Source: Rhodospirillum sp047263945
GTDB lineage: Bacteria > Pseudomonadota > Alphaproteobacteria > Rhodospirillales > Rhodospirillaceae
NCBI RefSeq assembly: GCF_047263945.1
Contig: NZ_JBLAVB010000004.1
Location: 372,001 to 436,000, forward strand
Reading direction: 5' to 3'
Length of the DNA: 64,000 nucleotides
Part shown: piece by piece, positions 26,871-35,369 of the stretch
Position numbering within the stretch: position 1 is the stretch's first letter
Layout: every line of letters starts with the position of its first letter
Made by a program: the position numbers and the translations under genes
The notes under the pieces: generated by a model
The model's database searches: none
What the model was told of the DNA's origin: nothing
The model's input: only the letters and a program-made list of their open reading frames with translations

Positions 26871-28841
26871 ATCCCGTGTCAGCGCCACCACCGGATCCAG
26901 GCGGGAGGCATTGCGCGCGGGCAAATAGCCAAACACAACCCCGATGACCGTCGAGGACAGGACGGCCAGAAGAATGGCATTGCCGGAATAGACCAGAGTG
27001 AAACTGCTCCCCACCATGGAAAAGACAAAACCGAATCCCAAGGCCGCAGCGATCCCCAAAACACCACCGATCAGGCAGACCAGAACCGCTTCGATCAGAA
27101 ACTGGCGCAGGATATCCCCGCGCCGCGCGCCCACTGCCATGCGGATGCCGATTTCCCCCACCCGCTCGGACACCGTGACCAACAGGATGTTCATCACCCC
27201 GATGCCTCCGACCAGCAAAGAGATCACCGCGATGGCGGCGATCATCAAGGTCAGTGTTTCCGTGGCACTGGTGATGGTCTCGCGGATATCATCGGTATTG
27301 ATGATGAAGAAGTCCTTGGAGCCATGGCGCAGGGTCAGCAATTGGGTCACCGCCGCCTCGGCCAGCGAAGGCGCCACATCGTCGGCGACCCGTACGGTAA
27401 TCCCCCGCAGGGCGGTGCTCCCCGTGAACCGGGCTTGCACCGTCGTATAGGGCAAATAGACATTCAGGTTGTTGCGCCCACCGAACCCCCCTTCCCTGGC
27501 CTTAACGACGCCAATGACCCGGCTGGGCACGCTGCCCACCAAAAGGACCTCCCCCAGTCCACCATTGGGCTCATCACCGTACAGGGTCTTGGCGGTGCTG
27601 TCGTCGATCACGGCATTCTGGGCCATGGCGGCCACTTCGCCTTCATCGAACAATCGCCCCCGCATCAAGATCATGCCTTCGGCGTCGAAATACTGCTCTC
27701 CCACGCCATTGACCAGAGCATTCGCCTCGATGGAGCCGCGACGGGCCGTACCGTTGGTCGATACCGTCGGTGTCACCGCCGCCACATAGGGCTGTTCCTT
27801 CAGAACCTCGGCGTCATCCACAACCAGGGTCTTCACCTTACCCGACCGCACATCACCGAAACCCCCTCCGGGGAAAACCTCCAGGGTGTTGGTCCCAAGG
27901 CCCCGGATGTCGGACAGCACCTGTTGCCGGGATCCCTCCCCCAGGGCGACGACGCAGACGACCGAAGCGATGCCGATGGTGATCCCCAGCATGGTCAGGA
28001 AGGTACGAACCTTATGGGCCCGCATGGACAGGAGAGCCATGCGCAGACTATCACGCAACCGGCGCCATTCTCCCCAAAGACGCGCCTGCCTCGTCTCGGA
28101 CTTGGGCACCACCTCGACCTGGGCCGGACCGGCTGCCCCCCGTTCCGGGCGCTCGGTGCGGTGGTCGGACAGGATTTCCCCGTCCTTGATTTCAATGATC
28201 CGCTCAGCCCGCTCGGCGACGGAGGGGTCATGGGTGACCAGGATCACCGTATGGCCTTCGGCGTGGAGTTCATCGAGGATGCGCAGAACCTCGGCCCCGC
28301 TGTGGCTGTCGAGGGCGCCAGTGGGTTCATCGGCGAGGATCACCTCCGCCCCGTTCATCAGTGCCCGGGCGATGGACACCCGCTGCTGCTGGCCACCGGA
28401 GAGTTGCCCCGGACGGTGCCCCAGACGGTCGGCCATACCCAAGCGGTCGAGCAGAGCCTCGGCCCGGGTCTTGCGCTCTGATACGGAAAGTCCGGCATAG
28501 GTAGCCGGGATCTCCACGTTCCCCGTGGCATCCAGTTCCCCAAGCAAATGATAGCGCTGGAAGATGAAACCGAAATGCTCCCGCCGCAAGGTGGCCAGGG
28601 CATCCGGCCCCATGGCTGCCGTATCCCTGCCATCTAGGCGATAGTGCCCTCGATTTGGCCGGTCAAGCAGTCCAAGAATGTTCATCAGGGTGGACTTCCC
28701 GGAACCGGAGGCCCCAATGATGGCCACCATCTCGCCCCGGTGAATGGTCAAATCCACCTCTTTTAGGACCGTCAGCAGGCTCTCGCCCGCAGTGAATGAC
28801 CGGGTGATCCCCCGCAGTTCGATAAGAGGAGTCCGCGCCAT
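26868..28841 (-). CDS. macB: MacB-type macrolide/tripartite efflux ABC transporter
   Basis: 657 residues. The N-terminal ATPase has Walker A GASGSGKST (about 42-50), signature LSGGQQQR and Walker B VILADEPTGAL. After a linker comes TM1 (VRTFLTMLGITIGIASVVCVV), the large periplasmic domain, and three C-terminal helices (LTLMIAAIAVISLLVGGIGVM and later). MacB is a mechanotransmitter that drives export through MacA and an outer-membrane channel such as TolC. It is the second gene of an operon, with its start 3 bp after macA. The substrate may be antibiotics, toxins or lipopeptides. Confidence 0.92.
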   Translation of the reverse strand: MARTPLIELRGITRSFTAGESLLTVLKEVDLTIHRGEMVAIIGASGSGKSTLMNILGLLDRPNRGHYRLDGRDTAAMGPDALATLRREHFGFIFQRYHLLGELDATGNVEIPATYAGLSVSERKTRAEALLDRLGMADRLGHRPGQLSGGQQQRVSIARALMNGAEVILADEPTGALDSHSGAEVLRILDELHAEGHTVILVTHDPSVAERAERIIEIKDGEILSDHRTERPERGAAGPAQVEVVPKSETRQARLWGEWRRLRDSLRMALLSMRAHKVRTFLTMLGITIGIASVVCVVALGEGSRQQVLSDIRGLGTNTLEVFPGGGFGDVRSGKVKTLVVDDAEVLKEQPYVAAVTPTVSTNGTARRGSIEANALVNGVGEQYFDAEGMILMRGRLFDEGEVAAMAQNAVIDDSTAKTLYGDEPNGGLGEVLLVGSVPSRVIGVVKAREGGFGGRNNLNVYLPYTTVQARFTGSTALRGITVRVADDVAPSLAEAAVTQLLTLRHGSKDFFIINTDDIRETITSATETLTLMIAAIAVISLLVGGIGVMNILLVTVSERVGEIGIRMAVGARRGDILRQFLIEAVLVCLIGGVLGIAAALGFGFVFSMVGSSFTLVYSGNAILLAVLSSTVIGVVFGYLPARNASRLDPVVALTRD

Positions 28842-28844
28842 GGC

Positions 28845-30056
28845 CTACAACCTCATCCGCGGGCCGCGCATTTGAAACCCGCTCCCTTCCACCGGAGCGA
28901 CCCCGGTAACCACCTTGTCCCCGATCTCCAGCCCGGACAGAACCTGGGCCCGGGATTTATCGTTCAAGCCAACGGTAACCGTCCGCTCCTCCATGGTGCC
29001 ATCGGACACAAGTACCCGGACCCGATAAGCCCCATCGGGACCGACGGGTCCAAGGGCCGAGGCGGGGACCAAGGGCACGTCCTTGGCAAAGCCGACGACG
29101 ATTTTCGCCTCTGCTGTCATATAAGTACGCAGGGCGCCATCCGGATTGGGTACGGTGAAGACACCGTTGTAATAGATCGCCGAGGCCGAAGTGGACGACG
29201 TACTGGAGGTCCCACCCAGGGCGCTGTCACTGGTGATGGATGTGGGAGCGGGCTCGATGGCATCCAACTTGGCCTCCCGTACCCGCTTGGAATCCCCCAG
29301 GACCGTGAAGCGCACGGCCATCCCTGGCGCCACCTTGAGCACATCGACCTCGGAGATCTCCACGCGGACGGTCATGCGTTCCAACTGGCCCAGGACGATA
29401 ATGGTCGGTGCAGACTGGGTGGCGTTCACCGTCTGCCCCTCCTGGGTAACAATGGCCAGAACCGTCCCATCCATGGGTGCCGTCACTTTGGTATGGCTCA
29501 GGTTCAATTCGGCGGTTTCCACGGCCACCTCGGCCTCGACAATCTGGGCCTCCAGGGCCGCAATCTGCGCCCGGGTCGTGGCCACCGATGCCACTGCCAG
29601 ATCATAATTGGCCTGGGAGGAGGCCCGCCGTGCCAAGGTCTTCGCCTGTCGGCTCCGGTCGGCCTCAGCCTGGACCAGGGTCGCTTCCTTCTCTGCCCTC
29701 TGAGCCCGCAGGTTATCAACCGAGGCCTTGGCCGTGCGCAGGGCATTTTCCTGGCTGGTGGACTCGATCTCGGCCACCAGTTCCCCTTCCTTGATCGCCT
29801 GCCCCAGGGAAACGGCCAAATTCAACACCCGGCCGGACACCTGAGCCCCCACGGCAACCAGCTTCTCGGGCTTCAAGGTGCCCGTGGCCAAAACCGTTTC
29901 CTCGATATCGCCCCGTGTCACCGGAGTGGTGAGCACCTGCGTTTCCTTGGCGACATCGGAACGGGTTGCCCAATACCAAGCCGCAACCGCCCCACCCCCC
30001 AGCAAAAGAAGAAGGGCCAAGCCCATGATCCATTTTTTACCTGCGGCCATGGTCAT
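28845..30056 (-). CDS. macA: MacA-type periplasmic adaptor (membrane fusion protein)
   Basis: 403 residues with an N-terminal membrane anchor (WIMGLALLLLLGGGAVAAWYW). The lipoyl-like half-motifs are GAQVSGRVLNLAVSLGQ and HTKVTAPMDGTVLAI, and between them is a long coiled-coil hairpin (about residues 105-185). Beta-barrel and membrane-proximal domains follow (GLEIGDKVVTGV). It links MacB to an outer-membrane exit duct, which is not encoded beside it. AAAGGAG sits seven bases before the ATG. First gene of the macAB operon. Confidence 0.9.
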   Translation of the reverse strand: MTMAAGKKWIMGLALLLLLGGGAVAAWYWATRSDVAKETQVLTTPVTRGDIEETVLATGTLKPEKLVAVGAQVSGRVLNLAVSLGQAIKEGELVAEIESTSQENALRTAKASVDNLRAQRAEKEATLVQAEADRSRQAKTLARRASSQANYDLAVASVATTRAQIAALEAQIVEAEVAVETAELNLSHTKVTAPMDGTVLAIVTQEGQTVNATQSAPTIIVLGQLERMTVRVEISEVDVLKVAPGMAVRFTVLGDSKRVREAKLDAIEPAPTSITSDSALGGTSSTSSTSASAIYYNGVFTVPNPDGALRTYMTAEAKIVVGFAKDVPLVPASALGPVGPDGAYRVRVLVSDGTMEERTVTVGLNDKSRAQVLSGLEIGDKVVTGVAPVEGSGFQMRGPRMRL

Positions 30057-30177
30057 GCCGAGGCTCCTTTCTCGCGATACGCCACCGACTCTGCGCGGGC
30101 TCTGGTTACATCTGTTCGGCCTCGTGCTTCTGCTCGCCAGCAGACGGTCCGCACCATTGGCTTTGGATCAAATCATC

Positions 30178-30330
30178 GGCTTTCACAGAACACGATCGTG
30201 TCTTGTATGTTTTTGGGCGATTGTCCAAAGCCCCATTTTTGTTTGATCTATAAGGGCATGGGATCTGGGGTTTTACGCCCCGGTGGGGGACAGGGCAAAG
30301 CCCCGTGACGGGAAAACACCCCCTGTCGTG
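30178..30330 (-). repeat. Four-hairpin core, reversed and degraded copy
   Basis: It reads TTTTTGGGCGATTGTCCAA, then a remnant AAGCCCCATTTTTG, TGGGGTTTTACGCCCCGG, and GGGGCAAAGCCCCGTGACGG in the order of a reversed core. The end CCCTGTCGTGT matches the core terminus of other copies. The flanking E arms are no longer clear. It occupies the 370-bp gap between macA and the 30427 hairpin. Confidence 0.75.
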
Positions 30331-30426
30331 TATCGTGATCCGCATTAAACCGGACAGGCCCAACCGCATCCCCCATGCCACGGTCGCCAAACCTCTTCGA
30401 TCTCCCTGACCGACGGAAATAACAAA

Positions 30427-30462
30427 GGCGGGCTGTGTGACCCCCATGTCACACAGCCCGCC
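30427..30462. terminator. Strong 15-bp-stem terminator of the GlsB-type gene
   Basis: GGCGGGCTGTGTGAC and GTCACACAGCCCGCC form a perfect stem with loop CCCCAT. On the minus strand the stem is followed by TTTGTTATTT, so it ends transcription from the small membrane protein gene 20 bp upstream. Confidence 0.85.
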
Positions 30463-30481
30463 CCAAAATATTGACGTCGCA

Positions 30482-30730
30482 CTATTTCTTAATCGTCCGG
30501 TAGACAAAGAGCAGGATCACCGCCCCCAGGACAGCCAGCGCGAAACTCACAAAATTGAATCCGCTCACCGCACCGATCCCAAGCGCGCGACCGATAAAGC
30601 CTCCAACAACCGCACCAACGATGCCCAGGATAACGGTAATGATGAAGCCGCCGGGATCCTTCCCCGGCATCAGCATCTTTGCGACAACGCCAGCCAACAG
30701 GCCAAAAACAATCCACGCGATAATACCCAA
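30482..30730 (-). CDS. GlsB/YeaQ/YmgE family small membrane protein
   Basis: 82 residues, a Transgly_assoc (PF04226) protein with three hydrophobic helices: GIIAWIVFGLLAGVVAKML, PGGFIITVILGIVGAVVGGFI and FALAVLGAVILLFVY. The family's MPGKDPGG loop is present. I placed the start at a TTG preceded by GGGAGG five bases away because family members begin at this point (M-GII-W); the GTG nine codons upstream has no ribosome site. Family members are linked to acid and general stress, with unknown mechanism. Confidence 0.85.
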   Translation of the reverse strand: MGIIAWIVFGLLAGVVAKMLMPGKDPGGFIITVILGIVGAVVGGFIGRALGIGAVSGFNFVSFALAVLGAVILLFVYRTIKK

Positions 30731-30868
30731 ATCCGCCTCCCAATTTTGATGAACCACCGTTGTATGTAGGAACGGTAAGAGCGGGGAGAAAGGTTAAGAA
30801 ACAGACAAATTGCCGCAAAGCGAGAATCCGGCACCCTCTGCAAAACGAAGCGAGGAGGGATGATCGTG

Positions 30869-31020
30869 TTATACTCTGTCTCCTTGAAAAGCCGAAAAAC
30901 GCGGGGCTTTACCCCGGACCCCCATTTGGGATCAACGGGTTCGAGACCCTTTGCGGGTCTGGGCCGAGCCCAGAACCTGCGAAACACAGTTTCCGGATTT
31001 TCGAGGACGCGGTGTATATA
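30869..31020. repeat. D element, complete copy
   Basis: Terminal inverted repeats TATACTCTGTCTCCTTGAAA and TTTTCGAGGACGCGGTGTAT. Internal hairpins are GGGGC-TTTA-CCCC, GACCC-TTTGC-GGGTC and CTGGGC-CGA-GCCCAG. Orientation is opposite to the copy at 12694. Confidence 0.8.
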
Positions 31021-31308
31021 TGATCCAAGATTCCCCCTCCTCCCCCACTTGGCTGGCTGTCGAATTTAGCCAAATCAGGGACGAAACATGCGCAATGGGA
31101 GCAGCTGTTGAAAGTTGCGTTCTTATTTTGCGAGAAAAAGATCCATTTTTGCGCGATTTGCCTGAAATCCCCTCAAATCCGACAGGCTCCTAGAGAGGGG
31201 TTTTTCTACGCAACCTGTAGACTTTCTGCTCTCGACCAAGTCACGGTCAAATCTGGCCCCTTTTGCCCCTATTAAATCACAAGACCGCCCCCTTGACGCC
31301 CAAACCTT
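31021..31308. other. Intergenic stretch between D and G elements
   Basis: 288 bp with no convincing gene. Short open frames exist but none has a ribosome site. The sequence is less GC-rich than the flanks and contains homopolymer runs (AGAGAGGGGTTTTT near 31191). Confidence 0.4.
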
Positions 31309-31448
31309 ATACCAAGGTGCGGTGAGCTTGACTCAGCGCACCTTGGAAGCGGCCAAGTGGCCGCCGCGCCTTATGGCGCGTAAAAGCCCGCCTGACCTTT
31401 GAACGCAAGAAAAGCGGCGTGGGTTTCAACCCGCGCCGCTTGGTATTA
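31309..31448 (+). repeat. G element, copy 1
   Basis: A 140-bp element bounded by TATACCAAGG and CCGCTTGGTATTA. Hairpins: CCAAGGTGCG..CGCACCTTGG, GGCCAAGTGGCC, GGCGCG..CGCGCC-type and AAGCGGCG..CGCCGCTT. A nearly identical copy lies in inverted orientation at 63618-63755. Confidence 0.85.
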
Positions 31449-31459
31449 GGCAAAACAAA

Positions 31460-31491
31460 GGGGCCTTGGACGACATCCCGTCCAAGGCCCC
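31460..31491. terminator. Perfect 13-bp hairpin, terminator-like
   Basis: GGGGCCTTGGACG and CGTCCAAGGCCCC around ACATCC. An A-rich flank (CAAAACAAA) on the left becomes TTTGTTTTG on the minus strand. It probably terminates leftward transcripts such as that of the DUF1127 gene. Confidence 0.6.
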
Positions 31492-31538
31492 CTTGTGACA
31501 TACCCTTCCCCTCCCGCAGGAGACAGAAGGGACAATCC

Positions 31539-31661
31539 TAGAGTGAAATGGGATCAGCTTGGAACAAGCTGGCCCCATTTCACTCTAATTATATAGAGTT
31601 TAGAGTGCCTTCGAGGCCAAGTTGGGCCGCAAAGTGGCCCAACTTGATCTCGGAGCCCTCT
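31539..31661 (-). repeat. A-E bipartite unit, reversed
   Basis: A (31539-31587) ends TAGAGTGAAATGGG and CCCATTTCACTCTA. E (31601-31661) begins TAGAGTGCCTTCGAGGCC, with loop GGGCCGCAAAGTGGCCC. They are joined by ATTATATAGAGTT. This is the inverse of the E-A units at 19371 and 45250. Confidence 0.85.
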
Positions 31662-31675
31662 CGTCCCAATTCCCG

Positions 31676-31906
31676 TTACTGGGTTGCGACACCACGGATC
31701 GCCACCGCGCGTTCATCCCTAGCGGCTCCGTTGACCCGAGCGGTCCTTGACCGGTAATCAACCACCCGGTTGATGTCGGCGCGACGCAACCCAATGTCGG
31801 CCAGCAGGTGGTCGTCCAACCGGTGCAGGTCCTGGCGGGCCTTCCAGATTTCGACGCGGTGCGAAAGGGCGGCGAGAAGGTGGTCTAAAAGTCCGGTACG
31901 CATCAT
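31676..31906 (-). CDS. DUF1127 family small protein
   Basis: 76 residues. Residues about 20-45 carry the DUF1127 (YjiS-like) motif ARQDLHRLDDHLLADIGLRRADI. The C-terminal 25 residues are variable. DUF1127 proteins are abundant small Arg-rich proteins in alphaproteobacteria; some bind RNA and take part in phosphate or general stress control. AGAGAGC precedes the ATG pair. Monocistronic. Confidence 0.85.
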   Translation of the reverse strand: MMRTGLLDHLLAALSHRVEIWKARQDLHRLDDHLLADIGLRRADINRVVDYRSRTARVNGAARDERAVAIRGVATQ

Positions 31907-32293
31907 GCTCTCTTTTTCTTCTTGAAGCTCGTTTGGTGGCCGACAATAGGCGTCCCCATTTCAGTAACGGGACTTCGTCAACCGGATGTCTATTACGTTG
32001 GCCGGGGGTATAAACCCGAGAGAGAAAGAGGAGTACCGCCAAATCCGCATGGCCGAAATCTCCGCAGCGCGGGACTAAAGTACCAACATCTCCGACCAGA
32101 GGCGCAAAGTTCACCTCATTCTAAGGGAAAACACGGATATCATTTCTCATCATATCATCGCTTTAATAGTATGACCGGTACCACATCGGTGGACGGCCCG
32201 GGTCCGAAGGGGCTCTCCGGGTTCAGGGAAGAAACGGGACTCATTAGGCAAGGGCATGCCAAGGGAGTCTAAAAAATCAAAAGAGTGAAACGC
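31907..32293. other. Divergent intergenic region upstream of the chemoreceptor gene
   Basis: 387 bp holding the promoters of the DUF1127 gene and the chemoreceptor gene. No repeat-family member, terminator or coding region was identified. Confidence 0.45.
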
Positions 32294-34429
32294 ATGCATT
32301 TCGGAATCAGAATGAAATTGATCACTGCCTTTGTGGCCGTGACCCTTTTGATTGTTCTCACTTCTGGCGTTGGCATTTACGCCATAGGCGATCTTCGCCG
32401 AGCGCTATCCGAGGTCGCCTCGACAAGTCTGCCTCGGGTCACCACCGCCTATACTCTGGACAGCGCCGTCAATCAGGTTCTCTCTCAAGTCACCGTCCTG
32501 ATGACAGGAAACGTGGAAGAGCCGGAAAAGGAATGGGACGCTGTCGAAACCCAATTGAACTTAAGCAAGGAGATCATCGCTTCCTTGGCGGCAACAGGCG
32601 TACCAGATGAAAAAATCACGGAGTTGCGCGCCCAGATTGCCGCGTTGGTGGACAACCTGAAACGCGTACGCGCACTGCTGGGCAAGCGCACAAAACTGGT
32701 AAGCGGGGAAGAAGCCTTGTCCAGCAAGGTTGACGAAGCCCAAAACAATGTGACCGACTTGACCCGACTGATGATCAGCGTTGACCGTCAGGCCGCCGAT
32801 AGTCTTGCCGCTAAGGCCGAGAAACTCGATGATCTGGCCCTCGGCACGACCCGTCAGGATCTCGTCAAATTGTTGAAAGATAGCGTTCGAGTCACGACGA
32901 ACCTGGACAATATGAATTGGGTGCGCAGCGCCTTAACCGATTTCCGAGTGGAGCTGAACCGGGTTCTCACGGAAACCGACCCCAATCTCTTGGCCGCCCG
33001 CGCCTTCCGGATGTCACTGATCCTCAACGATTTACCGAAGCACGTCACGGGTCAACCCGGTGGAGTCGTCAAAGCCCTGACGGAGATGTTCAACTCTTTG
33101 AAGGGGATCACCGGTAAAGGAGAAGGCAGCGCCATCAGTATTCGGACGCAACAGCTGGACTTGGAGAAGGAACTCTCCACCCTCATGATGGAGAATCATG
33201 GTAGCTCCGCCCGCCTTGCCACCCTGGTCAGCGGTCTCGGGGGCCAAGCCAACGATACCGCGACAACTGCAGCGGCCAAAGCCAATAAACGTGCGGAGAC
33301 GATGCTGGCTACCGCCACCGGATTGGCCGTCGCCGGTGTGATCCTCTCCCTCTTGATCATCATCTTCTTCGTGGTGCGTTACCTGAACCGTCGCTTGCAA
33401 GAAATTGGTGCCGTCATGGTCTCCCTGGCCGATGGCGATCTTGATGTGACTATTCCGCCTGCCAACGATGATGCAATCGGGCGGATGGCGGCCTCAGCCG
33501 AGCGCTTCCGCCAAAATGCCCTGCGCATGCAGGAAATGGAGCGCGAGCGGCAAGTCACTGCCCAAGCTGCAGAGCGGGAAAAGCGCGCCGTCTTGGCTCA
33601 AACCGCGCAGGAGTTCGAAGGGGAGGTGCGCCACCTTCTGGAAAACATGGCCGAAGCCGCCCGCGGGTTAGGCGAGGAAGCCGACATCATGACCCGCTCC
33701 GCTTTGGAGACCAAGGAACGGGCGGCGGAGGTGTCTCGAGCCTCAGCCGTCGCCGAAGACGGGGTGCGAACCGTTGCGGCAGCAGCAGAGGAACTTTCCA
33801 TCTCCATCCGAGGAATTGATCAGAACGTCCAGACCTCCTCCGAAACATCCAACGAAGCCGTCACCGCCTCCTCCGCCTCGACGGAGCGGATTACAGGCTT
33901 GGCGTCCGTCGCCGCCCAAGTGGGCGAAGTGCTGACCCTGATCCAGGATATTGCGGAGCAAACCAATCTGTTGGCGCTCAACGCCACCATCGAAGCCGCC
34001 CGTGCCGGAGATGCCGGCAAGGGGTTCGCCGTTGTTGCCAATGAAGTGAAGAACCTCGCCAACCAAACAGCCAAGGCGACGGAACAAATCGGCCAACAGA
34101 TTGCCGAAATGCGGGGGGCAACCGATGGCGCTGTGGAGGGGATCCGCTCCGTGGGCGAAGTCATCGGCCGCATCAATGAGATCAATGGCGCCGTGACCTC
34201 TGCAGTCCAGGAGCAATCCTCAGCCACCAATGAAATCGCCCAAAGCGCCCTACGAGCCGCGAAAGGAACCGAAGATGTGAATCAGAATATCGACAAGGTC
34301 ATGGATGCGGCAACGTCATCAGAGCAGTCTTCGGCCAAGGTGCTATCCGCAAGCCGAGCAGTCTCCGACCAATCCATCCAGCTCCGGGACGCCGTAGGAA
34401 GCTTCCTGGATCGGCTGCGGGCCGGGTAA
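32294..34429 (+). CDS. Methyl-accepting chemotaxis protein
   Basis: 711 residues. TM1 is at about 8-31, then a 310-residue periplasmic helical sensor, TM2 at about 340-363 and HAMP to about 415. The cytoplasmic signalling domain has the hairpin tip EQTNLLALNATIEAARAGDAGKGFAVVANEVKNLA-type sequence. The periplasmic domain has no recognised family; its long helices with little loop suggest a four-helix-bundle type. It signals to CheA/CheW. The start used is ATG; a GTG three codons earlier is possible. It has no chemotaxis neighbours. Confidence 0.9.
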   Translation: MHFGIRMKLITAFVAVTLLIVLTSGVGIYAIGDLRRALSEVASTSLPRVTTAYTLDSAVNQVLSQVTVLMTGNVEEPEKEWDAVETQLNLSKEIIASLAATGVPDEKITELRAQIAALVDNLKRVRALLGKRTKLVSGEEALSSKVDEAQNNVTDLTRLMISVDRQAADSLAAKAEKLDDLALGTTRQDLVKLLKDSVRVTTNLDNMNWVRSALTDFRVELNRVLTETDPNLLAARAFRMSLILNDLPKHVTGQPGGVVKALTEMFNSLKGITGKGEGSAISIRTQQLDLEKELSTLMMENHGSSARLATLVSGLGGQANDTATTAAAKANKRAETMLATATGLAVAGVILSLLIIIFFVVRYLNRRLQEIGAVMVSLADGDLDVTIPPANDDAIGRMAASAERFRQNALRMQEMERERQVTAQAAEREKRAVLAQTAQEFEGEVRHLLENMAEAARGLGEEADIMTRSALETKERAAEVSRASAVAEDGVRTVAAAAEELSISIRGIDQNVQTSSETSNEAVTASSASTERITGLASVAAQVGEVLTLIQDIAEQTNLLALNATIEAARAGDAGKGFAVVANEVKNLANQTAKATEQIGQQIAEMRGATDGAVEGIRSVGEVIGRINEINGAVTSAVQEQSSATNEIAQSALRAAKGTEDVNQNIDKVMDAATSSEQSSAKVLSASRAVSDQSIQLRDAVGSFLDRLRAG

Positions 34430-34524
34430 AAACACCAGAGAATGGCTCCGTTCCTTTGGAGCCATCCCTTCCGTTTGGTCCTGACTTCCGAATAATCTGC
34501 ACTTTTTACCGAGATGCTGGAGTC

Positions 34525-34755
34525 GTTCGTGATCAAATTGGGCCGCATTGGCGGACAGGGTAAACGACAGTGTCTTGTCTTTTTTGGGCGATTGCCCAAG
34601 CCCATTTGGGGGCATATGCCCCCAACCCCCCTTTTTTTTAGCCCACGGGGCTGGGGCCTTGCGGCCCCGGTGGGAGACGGTGCAAAGCCCCGTGACGGGA
34701 AAGCACCGGCTGTCGTGCGCCGTGGTTCGCCGACCAACTTGGCCTCAGTAGAGTG
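34525..34755 (-). repeat. Four-hairpin core in E arms, reversed copy between convergent genes
   Basis: Left arm GATCAAATTGGGCCG and right arm CCAACTTGGCCTCAGTAGAG bracket the reversed core: TTTGGGCG-ATT-GCCCAA, TGGGGGCA-TA-TGCCCCCA, GGGGCC-TTGC-GGCCCC and GGTGCAAAGCCCC. It lies between the chemoreceptor and atpC genes, both of which end there. The remaining bases of this 460-bp gap show only the terminator at 34840. Confidence 0.8.
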
Positions 34756-34839
34756 TCGCGCGATCGAGAGGCAATGATTGGAGTAGGATTCGGCTCCACC
34801 TGTTGCTCAGGCGTCCCTTCCGCTCTGCTCAAAATAAAA

Positions 34840-34863
34840 GGCCCGAACGTTACCGTCCGGGCC
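34840..34863 (-). terminator. Terminator of the atpHAGDC operon
   Basis: On the minus strand, GGCCCGGACGG and its partner TTCGGGCC form a stem followed by TTTTATTTT. It lies about 30 bp beyond the atpC stop. Confidence 0.85.
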
Positions 34864-34890
34864 CATATCTTTCGCCTTTGTGAGGAGACC

Positions 34891-35295
34891 TCAGCCCTTG
34901 GCAGCATCCGCCAGGGCCTGGGCGATGTCTTTCGCGAAGGCTGCCGCAGCCTTCTCCTCATCGCTGCTGGCTTCCTTGAGGCGATCATCCGCCGCCTGGA
35001 GGCGCTTCTGAATATCCTCTGAGGAAATCTCAGCCAAATCGATGGCTTCATCGGCTAGAACCGTGCAGCGCTCTTCATTCACTTCGGCGAAACCGCCCGC
35101 GATGAAGATACGACGCTCGACCTTGCCACCGTTATAAATGGCAATCGCCCCGGGGCGAACGGTGGACAGAAGGGGCGCGTGCCGCGGCATGGCACCGAAA
35201 TCTCCCTCGCTCCCGGGGATGACAGCCATCTCCACCGGCTCAGAGAACAGTAGCCGTTCCGGCGACACCAGTTCAAATTCAGTCGTCTCGGCCAT
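34891..35295 (-). CDS. atpC: ATP synthase epsilon subunit
   Basis: 134 residues, typical length. The N-terminal beta-sandwich (FELVSPERLLFSEPVEMAVIPGSEGDFGAMPRHAPLLS) is the signature. The C-terminal helical hairpin that regulates F1 is present (about residues 90-134). It is part of the central stalk and limits wasteful ATP hydrolysis. Last gene of the operon; the 74-bp gap from atpD contains a hairpin. Confidence 0.95.
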   Translation of the reverse strand: MAETTEFELVSPERLLFSEPVEMAVIPGSEGDFGAMPRHAPLLSTVRPGAIAIYNGGKVERRIFIAGGFAEVNEERCTVLADEAIDLAEISSEDIQKRLQAADDRLKEASSDEEKAAAAFAKDIAQALADAAKG

Positions 35296-35331
35296 TACCG
35301 GCCCTCCGCTCGTCTAAACAGGAAGGAAAGC

Positions 35332-35357
35332 CGCACGCGAAGGACACTCCGCGTGCG
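35332..35357 (-). promoter_or_regulatory. Intercistronic hairpin between atpD and atpC
   Basis: CGCACGCG and CGCGTGCG around a ten-base loop. There is no T-run, so it is more likely an mRNA processing or stability structure than a terminator. Confidence 0.5.
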
Positions 35358-35369
35358 ACATCCGCGTCA

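Noticed and set aside
30760..31193. Short plus-strand frames across the D element
   Set aside because: They translate the D repeat, which occurs elsewhere in other frames and contexts. No ribosome sites.
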